From Pseudonocardiales bacterium (GTDB lineage Bacteria > Actinomycetota > Actinomycetes > Mycobacteriales > Jatrophihabitantaceae), in contig JAVEEO010000075.1 in the NCBI GenBank assembly GCA_030840415.1, forward strand, positions 1 to 16,257: a DNA stretch of 16,257 nucleotides, in the 5' to 3' direction. A model generated the notes under the pieces. It did no database searches. It was given only the letters and a program-made list of their open reading frames with translations, and was not told the DNA's origin. Shown piece after piece: positions 1 through 5,962 of the stretch (the stretch's first letter is position 1; each line of letters opens with the position of its first letter). A program made the translations under genes and the position numbers.

Positions 1-634
1 CAAGCTCCAGGGCCTGGGCCAGCCGGGCGGCGTTGACGTCGGTGACCGCGACGTGCGCGGCACCCGAGGCGCGCGCCACCAGCCCGGCCAGTACCCCGAT
101 CGGGCCGGCCCCGGTGACCAGCACCCGCGAGCCGGTGGTGACGCCGGCCTTGCGGCAGGCCCAGATGCCCACCGACAGCGGCTCGATCAGCGCCGCTCCG
201 GCATCCGACAGCGAATCCGGCACTGCGAACGCGAAGTCGGCGTCGATCACCACCCGTTCGGCCAGCGAGCCGTCCACCGGTGGGGTGGCGAAGAACCGCA
301 CGTCCGGGCAGAGGTTGTACCGGCCGGCCCGGCACTGTTCGCAGCGCCGGCATGGCACCCCTGGTTCCAGCGCCACCCGCTGGCCGAGGGTCAGGTTGCT
401 GACCGCGGAGCCGAGCGCGATCACGGTGCCGCCGCTCTCGTGGCCGAGGATCATCGGCGCTTCGACGACGAAGTCGCCGATCCGGCCGTGCTCGTAGTAG
501 TGCACGTCCGAGCCGCAGATGCCCACCGCGGAGATCTCGACCAGCACTTCGTGCGGGTCCGGCTGGGGGAGTGGCAGGTCCTCGATCCGCAGGTCATGGA
601 TCCCGTGCAGGACGGCAGCGCGGTTGCTGGTCAT
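1..634 (-). CDS. Zinc-dependent sorbitol/xylitol-type dehydrogenase (N-terminal part, runs off the window)
   Basis: Medium-chain zinc alcohol dehydrogenase, probably an NAD+-dependent polyol (sorbitol/xylitol/iditol type) dehydrogenase acting in the cytosol. Only the first 211 residues are present; the gene continues beyond base 1. Visible landmarks are catalytic-zinc Cys40 in VGICGSDVHYY, the GHESGG motif with His65-Glu66, the four-cysteine structural zinc lobe (Cys95, 98, 101, 109), Glu151 and the Rossmann glycines GAGPIG (175-180). An aspartate at 199 (TDVN) ends the second beta strand, which in this family favours NAD over NADP. The ATG at 634 is preceded by a weak GAAGG ribosome site and starts at the usual family N-terminus. 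It is divergent from the threonine-aldolase-like gene, sharing a 102-bp promoter region (635-736) in which I see no clear operator. The family is clear; the exact polyol substrate is inference. Confidence 0.9.
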   Translation of the reverse strand, partial: MTSNRAAVLHGIHDLRIEDLPLPQPDPHEVLVEISAVGICGSDVHYYEHGRIGDFVVEAPMILGHESGGTVIALGSAVSNLTLGQRVALEPGVPCRRCEQCRAGRYNLCPDVRFFATPPVDGSLAERVVIDADFAFAVPDSLSDAGAALIEPLSVGIWACRKAGVTTGSRVLVTGAGPIGVLAGLVARASGAAHVAVTDVNAARLAQALEL

Positions 635-736
635 GCCTTCGATTGAAACAGATCCGGCGGCACAGGTCAGCTCCACCTTTCGGCGCTGGGGACCGGCCGG
701 TGCGGCTGCTGGCCGGGCGTCGGGGAGACTGTCGGG

Positions 737-1801
737 ATGGACGAGCAGACCAGGGCACTACGGGCGGCGTGTACCGAATTCGTCAATGGGGACGGGCTGG
801 TGCGCCCGGCGGACCTGCTGGCCACCATCGACCCGGACCTGACCGTCGACGTCTACGGCGACGGTGGCGTGGTCGCCGACCTGGAGGCCTCCGTAGCGGA
901 ACTGCTGGGCAAGCCGGCGGCGGTGTTCCTGCCCAGCGGCACGATGGCCCAGGGCGCGACGCTGCGAGTGCATGCCGACCGGCGTGCCAGCCGCACCGTG
1001 CTCTGGCACCCGGCCTGCCACTTGGACAGCCACGAGGGCCAGGCCCATTCCCGGCTGCACCAGCTGACCGGCCGTCCGGTCGGCGAGCGGGATCGGCTGG
1101 TCACCCTCGCGGACCTGGAGGAGGTGGCCGAACCGGCCGCGGCGCTGCTGCTGGAACTGCCGCAGCGCGACCTCGGCGGCCAGCAGCCGGGCTGGGACGA
1201 CCTTGTCGCGCAAACTGATTGGGCTCGAGAGCGCGGCGCCGCGGTGCATCTCGACGGTGCCCGGCTGTGGGAGGCCTCGGCCGGTTATGACCGCGCACCG
1301 GCCGAGGTCGCGGCGCTGTTCGACACCGTGTACGTCTCGTTCTACAAGGGGATCGGCGCGCTGCCGGGTTGCTGCGTGGCCGGTTCGGCGGCCGATGTCG
1401 CCCAGGTGCGGGAGTGGCGCCGGCGGCTGGGAGGCACCCTGTTCGGTCTCTGGCCGAACGCGGCGTCGGCGCTGGCCCTGCTGCCGGAACGACTGGCCGA
1501 GATGCCGGCCCGGCTGCGGCACGCCCGCGCGATCGCCGCCGCGGTGGCCGGTGTCCCCGGAGTGCGGGTGGTGCCCGATCCGCCGCAGACTCCGATGATG
1601 CACCTGCTGTTCGAGATCGAGGCCGAGCGGTTCACCGCCAACGCCCAGCGACTGGCCGAGCAGGACGGCATCTGGGTGTGGCCCAAGCCGAACCTGACCG
1701 GTGACCCGAAAGTGGTGCGCTGCGAGCTCAGCGTCGGGCGGGCCACCTGCCGGATGGAGCCCGCTGTGATTGCTGACGTGCTGGCCACGCTGGTCGCCTG
1801 A
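737..1801 (+). CDS. Threonine-aldolase / beta-eliminating-lyase family PLP enzyme
   Basis: A 354-residue fold-type I PLP enzyme of the beta-eliminating lyase/L-threonine aldolase family, predicted to cleave beta-hydroxy amino acids (threonine to glycine plus acetaldehyde) or a related amino acid in the cytosol. The PLP-binding motif HLDGARLW (171-178, with Asp173 and Arg176) and the Schiff-base lysine Lys204 in SFYKGIGALPG are clear. The N-terminal DVYGDGG and LPSGTMAQ segments match the cofactor-phosphate region. Length is normal for the family (about 340-360). The ATG is preceded by GGGGAG (722-727) at suitable spacing. It is divergent from the polyol dehydrogenase and convergent with the acyltransferase gene. 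Sequence around the lysine (FYKG rather than LSKG) differs from classical low-specificity threonine aldolases, so the true substrate may not be threonine. Confidence 0.85.
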   Translation: MDEQTRALRAACTEFVNGDGLVRPADLLATIDPDLTVDVYGDGGVVADLEASVAELLGKPAAVFLPSGTMAQGATLRVHADRRASRTVLWHPACHLDSHEGQAHSRLHQLTGRPVGERDRLVTLADLEEVAEPAAALLLELPQRDLGGQQPGWDDLVAQTDWARERGAAVHLDGARLWEASAGYDRAPAEVAALFDTVYVSFYKGIGALPGCCVAGSAADVAQVREWRRRLGGTLFGLWPNAASALALLPERLAEMPARLRHARAIAAAVAGVPGVRVVPDPPQTPMMHLLFEIEAERFTANAQRLAEQDGIWVWPKPNLTGDPKVVRCELSVGRATCRMEPAVIADVLATLVA

Positions 1802-1831
1802 TCCGGTCACCCCACTGGCTGAGCTGAAAGC

Positions 1832-1870
1832 GCTCGCCGATGCCGACCAACCGGTCAGTCAACGGCGAGC
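1832..1870. terminator. Bidirectional hairpin between convergent genes
   Basis: An 8-bp perfect inverted repeat, GCTCGCCG (1832-1839) and CGGCGAGC (1863-1870), encloses a smaller GACC/GGTC stem. It lies between the 3' ends of the threonine-aldolase-like gene and the oppositely oriented acyltransferase gene, where a shared terminator is expected. There is no U-tract, as is common for actinobacterial terminators. Function is inferred from position and structure only. Confidence 0.4.
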
Positions 1871-1890
1871 ACCTCATCAGTTGGCTGTCG

Positions 1891-3093
1891 CTACGACCTG
1901 ACCTCCGCTGCCGACGGCAGCACCGGCGGCGCTTGCTTGGGGCGCCGCTGTGCCCACCGCTTCATCATCGGCCGCTCGACCAGCGTCATCAGAAGCCAGC
2001 CGGCAAGCAGGTTCGCCCCGAAGAAGGCTGCGACCACGAGCAGCGCCACCGGGGTGGAATAAGTGTGCCCGCCGGTCAGGGGCCTGCCGTAGAACACCAC
2101 CACGCCCTGGGCCGCGTAGAAGGCGAAGGACACCTCACCGAGCCAGAGCATCGGGCGGGTGGCCAGGAACGTGCTGGAGCCGTTGATGTCGGCGGTCGCC
2201 AACGACCCGATCAGCGCTCCCACACCCACGATCGTCGCGACGTTGAAGGTCCAGAAGACGGGCAGGAACAGCGCAGCCACGTAGCCAATGGCGAGGAGCA
2301 CCAGCGCTTGCCAGATCTTGACCGGCACCCAGCGACCAGCGCTGATGATCAGCGCCAGCAGCGCCCCGAGCACGAACTCGAACAACCGAGAAATCGGGAA
2401 GACATAACCGGTCCAGATCTGATAGATCGACACCCCCACCGGCAATTGAGGCGTGCTCGGAACCAGGTAGACGGTGATCAGTTGCACACCGACCATGCAG
2501 GCCACCATGCCACCGGCCCACCACCACAGCCGGGCCGGCGCGATCTTGCGGAGGCCCACGATGATCACCGGGAACAAGAGGTAGAAGAACACCTCGCTAC
2601 ACAGCGACCAGGACTGCGGGTTGACGGCGAACATGACATCGCCCTGCGGGATCCACGCGTTCACCAGGAAGAGGTTGGTCCCCCAGCCGAGCGCCGGGGT
2701 GATGGACGCGGCGAAGGTCACCATGGCGATTGCCCACATCACCACCTGGTTGGGAAAGATCTTCATGAGCCGCCTGCGCCAGAACGCGGTGGCAGGTCGA
2801 TTCGGCTTGTAGGACCAGGTGAGGACGAATCCGCTGAGGACGAAGAAGCACGACAACGGCGGATAACCCGCCTTGCGGAAGAGGAACTCCAGGCTGTCGG
2901 CGACAGATTTGTCGGCGAAGGGATTGATCGGGTTGTACGGGGGGATCGGCGATATCAACAGGGTTATGTGAACCCCGAACACTATGAGCGCCGCGAAGAA
3001 TCGCAGCCCCGTCAGCGACGGAAGCCCGGAGCGGCCCGAGGTCGTGCCACCGGCGGCAGGTGACCGGGCAGGTAGGCCTAAGTTGTCGATCAT
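1891..3093 (-). CDS. Acyltransferase-3 family integral membrane protein (OafA/YrhL-like)
   Basis: About 400 residues, multispanning, of the acyltransferase-3 family that transfers acyl groups from the cytoplasm to extracytoplasmic sugars or cell-envelope polymers. The family R-x10-H motif is visible at Arg31 and His42 in LTGLRFFAALIVFGVH. Many hydrophobic helices follow, with SFVLTWSY-type and LGEVSFAFY segments typical of the family, and a cytoplasmic tail starting LVERPMMKRW. I chose ATG at 3093 because the conserved region begins soon after it; a TTG at 3168 in the same frame would add 25 polar residues that do not look like part of the family. No SGNH hydrolase domain is fused. Neighbours give no clue to its acceptor. 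Base composition looks somewhat less GC-biased than in flanking genes. Confidence 0.85.
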   Translation of the reverse strand: MIDNLGLPARSPAAGGTTSGRSGLPSLTGLRFFAALIVFGVHITLLISPIPPYNPINPFADKSVADSLEFLFRKAGYPPLSCFFVLSGFVLTWSYKPNRPATAFWRRRLMKIFPNQVVMWAIAMVTFAASITPALGWGTNLFLVNAWIPQGDVMFAVNPQSWSLCSEVFFYLLFPVIIVGLRKIAPARLWWWAGGMVACMVGVQLITVYLVPSTPQLPVGVSIYQIWTGYVFPISRLFEFVLGALLALIISAGRWVPVKIWQALVLLAIGYVAALFLPVFWTFNVATIVGVGALIGSLATADINGSSTFLATRPMLWLGEVSFAFYAAQGVVVFYGRPLTGGHTYSTPVALLVVAAFFGANLLAGWLLMTLVERPMMKRWAQRRPKQAPPVLPSAAEVRS

Positions 3094-3228
3094 TGGCAAG
3101 CGCTCGCTTTCGGTTGGCTCTTTCCAGGGGGACGGGACGTGGGCCTGGTCATCGGCTCGGTCCCCCAACCGGTGGGGCCACGATCCGGGCTACGGACTCA
3201 TCGGCTACCCGCCACTGGAGGAGCAAGC

Positions 3229-3309
3229 GTGCTCGACGCGCTCGAAAGAATAAACCCATTTATCAGAATTATCCACTACGCTCAGTCTCACGCTGGCTTC
3301 AGTGCGTGA
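3229..3309 (+). CDS. Possible 26-residue small ORF
   Basis: A GTG codon at 3229 is preceded at 5 bases by a strong ribosome site, GGAGGAG (3217-3223), and opens a 26-codon frame ending at TGA 3307-3309. The predicted peptide begins MLDALERINPFIRII and has amphipathic character. Its stop overlaps a GTG opening the next small frame (GTGA). I recognise no family. The unusually good ribosome site is the only reason to list it; it could be a leader peptide, a gene remnant or chance. Confidence 0.22.
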   Translation: MLDALERINPFIRIIHYAQSHAGFSA

Positions 3310-3380
3310 CTGCGACGGTTCTCCTCACCGCCAGCTTTATGCTCGCGGTCGATTTCTCCGTCCGGAACGTCGCGCTGTAG
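3306..3380 (+). CDS. Possible 24-residue hydrophobic small ORF
   Basis: This frame starts at a GTG that overlaps the stop of the preceding 26-codon ORF (GTGA) and ends at TAG 3378-3380. The product would begin MTATVLLTASFMLAVDF, a short hydrophobic stretch compatible with one membrane segment. Translation would depend on coupling to the upstream ORF. No family is recognised, and chance is a real possibility. Confidence 0.15.
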   Translation: MTATVLLTASFMLAVDFSVRNVAL

Positions 3381-3447
3381 ACGATCGGCTCCGATGTCGG
3401 CTGCAGCCTGGACACCCGTTGTCAGTACTGGCGGGTAGAAAGAGAGT

Positions 3448-4563
3448 ATGACTGCAGTTGCTCCAGACACCGCTGTTTCAGATAGTGCCGCCCCTGAACA
3501 CCTCACTCCCCAACTGCTGCAGGTGCGGCGCATCTGGGCCGAGCCCGAGGCCTTGGCCAGCCCGCGGGGTTGCCAGGTCCTCGGCCGGTTTCCCGGCGCT
3601 GAGGTCATCGAGGTCGACTCGCACTGGCAGATCGAGGAGCTGCACGGCAACGCCGGCAATGTCGACCGGTGGGTCCGGGTCAAGAGCGAGGACCTGGTGA
3701 TCGGCGTCAAGAAGTCGCTGTCGGCTCGTCCGAACGGCCGTTCCGCGGACTGGATCGCGCCATCGCTGGCCAACGGGTGCGCGATGGCATGCGCCTACTG
3801 CTACGTGCCCCGGCGCAAGGGTTATGCCAACCCCATCACGGTGTTCACCAACATCGACAAGATCATCGGCTACCTCACCCGGCACATCGCCCGGCAGGGA
3901 CCCAAGACCGAACCGAACCAGTGCGATCCGCTGGCCTGGGTCTACGACATCGGGGAGAACGGCGACTGCTCGGTGGACGCGCTGGTCAGCGACAACGTCG
4001 CCGACCTGGTCGCGGCGTTCCGGGGCCAGCCGAGTGCCAAGGCCTCGTTCGCCACCAAGTACGTCAACCGCGATCTGCTCGAGCTCGACCCGCAAGGCCG
4101 TACCCGGGTCCGGTTCTCCCTGATGCCCGAAGCCGATTCCCGGCTGCTCGACATCCGCACCAGCCCGATCGCCGACCGGATCGCCGCGATCGACGACTTC
4201 CTCGCCGCCGGCTACGAGGTGCACCTGAACTTCTCACCCGTGGTGCTGCGCGACGGCTGGCTGGCCGACTGGACCGAGCTGCTGCGCCAGGTCGGCGACG
4301 GGACGGGGCAGGCGTTCAAGGCGCAGGCGGCCGCCGAGATCATCCTGCTGACCCACAACCGCGACCTTCACGAGGTGAACCTCGGCTGGCACCCGAAGGC
4401 CGAGCGGGTGCTGTGGCGTCCGGAGCTGCAGCAGGTCAAGCGGTCGGAGAGCGGCGGCTGGAACGTCCGCTACCGCAACAACCCCAAGGCCGAGGCGGTG
4501 CGGCAGCTGCGCGAGCTGATCGCCGCCGAGGCGCCCTGGCTCACCGTCCGCTATGCCTTCTGA
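3448..4563 (+). CDS. Spore photoproduct lyase family radical SAM protein
   Basis: A 371-residue radical SAM enzyme of the spore photoproduct lyase (SPL) family, which in Firmicutes spores repairs the thymine dimer 5-thyminyl-5,6-dihydrothymine. The [4Fe-4S] cluster motif is Cys111-x3-Cys115-x2-Cys118 in CAMACAYCYVP. Tyr119 follows directly, as in SPL. Cys174 (GENGDCSVDAL) falls where Bacillus SPL has its hydrogen-donor cysteine, judged by eye from the flanking pattern. Downstream blocks ASFATKYVN, RVRFSLMPE and AGYEVHLNFSPVVLRDGW parallel SPL. The start is ATG with an AGAAAGAGAG purine tract upstream. It overlaps the convergent Rid-family gene by 13 bp. SPL homologues occur in actinobacteria that do not make Bacillus-type spores, where their lesion substrate is uncertain. 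Confidence 0.85.
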   Translation: MTAVAPDTAVSDSAAPEHLTPQLLQVRRIWAEPEALASPRGCQVLGRFPGAEVIEVDSHWQIEELHGNAGNVDRWVRVKSEDLVIGVKKSLSARPNGRSADWIAPSLANGCAMACAYCYVPRRKGYANPITVFTNIDKIIGYLTRHIARQGPKTEPNQCDPLAWVYDIGENGDCSVDALVSDNVADLVAAFRGQPSAKASFATKYVNRDLLELDPQGRTRVRFSLMPEADSRLLDIRTSPIADRIAAIDDFLAAGYEVHLNFSPVVLRDGWLADWTELLRQVGDGTGQAFKAQAAAEIILLTHNRDLHEVNLGWHPKAERVLWRPELQQVKRSESGGWNVRYRNNPKAEAVRQLRELIAAEAPWLTVRYAF

Positions 4564-4979
4564 CAGCCCGCGTTCCGGGGCAGCTCGCCGTCGGGGATCA
4601 CCGCGTCCGCCTCGACCTCGACCAGCAATTCGGGCTCGATCAGCGCCGTGATCCCGAGCATCGACGAGGCCGGCCGGATGGCTGCGAAGAACTCGCCGTG
4701 CGCGCGGCCGACCTCCTCCCACCGGCTGATGTCGGTGACGAACATCCGGGTCCGCACCACGTGCTCCAGCCGGGCCCCGGCCTCGTGCAGGGCGGCCTCG
4801 ATCCGGCGGATCGCCTCCCTGGTCTGCTCGGCGATGTCGTCGCCGCCCACCGGGCCGCCATCGGGGCGGGCTGCCGTGGTGCCGGCCACCGACACCCAGG
4901 AACCGACCCGGACGGCCCGCGAGTAGCCGATCGTCGGCTCCCAGACCGCACCGGAGGACACCGTCTGCCGTTCGCTCAT
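4551..4979 (-). CDS. Rid (YjgF/YER057c/UK114) family protein
   Basis: A 142-residue protein of the Rid family of small trimeric proteins, whose best-known members hydrolyse reactive enamine/imine intermediates released by PLP enzymes. The core is recognisable: YSRAVRVGSWVSVAGTTA, the AIRRIEAALHEAGA helix, VVRTRMFVTDISRWEEV and the terminal VEVEADAVIP strand. The residue aligned by eye with the carboxylate-binding arginine of true RidA (ARSC in E. coli) is Ser105 here (ASSM), so it is better called Rid-family than RidA, and deaminase activity is doubtful. It lies 27 bp downstream of the ATPase gene on the same strand and is probably cotranscribed. Its 3' end overlaps the SPL-family gene tail-to-tail. 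No strong ribosome site precedes the ATG. Confidence 0.85.
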   Translation of the reverse strand: MSERQTVSSGAVWEPTIGYSRAVRVGSWVSVAGTTAARPDGGPVGGDDIAEQTREAIRRIEAALHEAGARLEHVVRTRMFVTDISRWEEVGRAHGEFFAAIRPASSMLGITALIEPELLVEVEADAVIPDGELPRNAGCQKA

Positions 4980-5006
4980 GGCCGGCAGTATCGCAGCACC
5001 GGCCGG

Positions 5007-5723
5007 CTAGAACAGGTAGCGCAGGTAGCTCTCCGGCCGGGACAGGAAGGCCTGCCAGTGGTTCACCAGTTCCAGGTCCTGCCAGCGCGCCGTCCGGATG
5101 CCGTGCTCGCCGAATTCCAGGATGGCCGCTCCCGGAAAGGCCGCCAGCACGGGGGAGTGGGTGGCCAGCACCACCTGCGATCCGGCATCGGCCACCGCGG
5201 CCAGCAGGCTCATCAGCCGCAGGCAGGACGGAAACGACAGTGCCGCCTCCGGCTCGTCGAGCAGGAACAAGCCGCGCTCGCCCACCCTGGAGTCCAGGTA
5301 GCCGAGAAAGGCCTCGCCGTGCGAGCGGGTGTTGAGGTTGCCGTCGAAGGCCGTGCGCGAGGTGCCGGCGGCATCGACGGCAGTGAACAGGCCGTGCATC
5401 GCCTCGGCCCGCAGGAAGCAGCCACCGTCCGGTCGGGGCCGCTCGCCCCGCAGGGACAGCGTCCAGTGCAGGTCGGCGTCCTCGGCGGCCGGCTCCGGTC
5501 CCCAGTGCTTGACGGCTGAGCGCAGGCCCGACCGCCAGGCCGCGGCGACCGCCTCGACGAAGGTGGACTTGCCCGAACCGTTCTCGCCCACCACCACGGT
5601 CACCCGGGGGTCGAGGTCCACCCCGTGCTCGCGGAGCGTCGCGATCGCCGGTACGTCGAAGTACCAGGCGTCCGGCCTGCGTACCTGATCCCGGTCGATC
5701 TCGACCCGCTCCAGAATGGCCAC
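5007..5723 (-). CDS. AAA/ABC-like solitary ATPase
   Basis: A 238-residue stand-alone ATPase of the ABC/SMC-like AAA group often annotated as AAA family ATPase. Walker A is GENGSGKST (46-54), the signature-like segment is SHGE (134-137), Walker B is GLFLLDEPEAALS with Asp155-Glu156, and the switch histidine is His189 in LATHSPV. There is no membrane segment and no nuclease (TOPRIM) domain, so it is neither a transporter subunit nor an OLD nuclease. The N-terminal DVPAIATLREHGVDLDPRVTVVVGENG pattern matches small cytosolic proteins of this group whose role is unknown. The Rid-family gene follows 27 bp downstream, suggesting one transcript. The region 5724-5962 upstream separates it from the divergent double-methyltransferase gene. 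Confidence 0.8.
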   Translation of the reverse strand: MAILERVEIDRDQVRRPDAWYFDVPAIATLREHGVDLDPRVTVVVGENGSGKSTFVEAVAAAWRSGLRSAVKHWGPEPAAEDADLHWTLSLRGERPRPDGGCFLRAEAMHGLFTAVDAAGTSRTAFDGNLNTRSHGEAFLGYLDSRVGERGLFLLDEPEAALSFPSCLRLMSLLAAVADAGSQVVLATHSPVLAAFPGAAILEFGEHGIRTARWQDLELVNHWQAFLSRPESYLRYLF

Positions 5724-5759
5724 CCGGACACGCTATCCGGGCCGGCGGTAGACCAACGA

Positions 5760-5879
5760 TCAGTCGCCGACCCGGGACCGGATGCTCGCCGCCACGGTGG
5801 CCGGGTCGTCACGGTCGCCGGTGAGCAGGTTCCGCCGCGGATGCGTCGACCCAACAGAACAGATGTCCGCGGGGTGCAC
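5760..5879 (-). CDS. Possible 39-residue ORF or gene remnant upstream of the ATPase
   Basis: On the minus strand a GTG at 5879 opens a 39-codon frame ending at TGA 5760-5762, 36 bp before the ATPase start. The predicted C-terminal half (RRNLLTGDRDDPATVAASI) has protein-like composition and GC-rich third positions. An LLTGDRDD-like string resembles the end of some PIN-type toxin domains, but this is a weak impression. An in-frame stop lies immediately upstream, so it is either a very small gene or the decayed end of a longer one. No function can be assigned. Confidence 0.2.
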   Translation of the reverse strand: MHPADICSVGSTHPRRNLLTGDRDDPATVAASIRSRVGD

Positions 5880-5962
5880 CGACTATCTGGCACCGCCGAG
5901 ATTTCTACCCAGCGCCTGATAACCTCCACCGATGCGGGGATTTATGGCTAAAGGAGTAGACA

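Larger units (their letters stand above)
3094..3447. other. Divergent intergenic region (354 bases)
   Basis: This gap separates the start of the minus-strand acyltransferase from the plus-strand SPL-family gene and must hold both promoters. It is visibly richer in A/T around 3240-3290 than the flanks. Besides two tiny, overlapping ORFs described separately (3229-3309 and 3306-3380), I see no tRNA, repeat or convincing operator. Confidence 0.5.

Noticed and set aside
1840..3063. Long plus-strand open frame opposite the acyltransferase (407 codons)
   Set aside because: The product is rich in Arg, His, Glu and Gln with no domain, and is the antisense of a clear membrane protein; GC-rich DNA gives such shadows.
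3669..5519. 616-codon plus-strand open frame across the SPL, Rid and ATPase genes
   Set aside because: It crosses three well-recognised genes in other frames and has arginine/proline-rich, motif-free composition.
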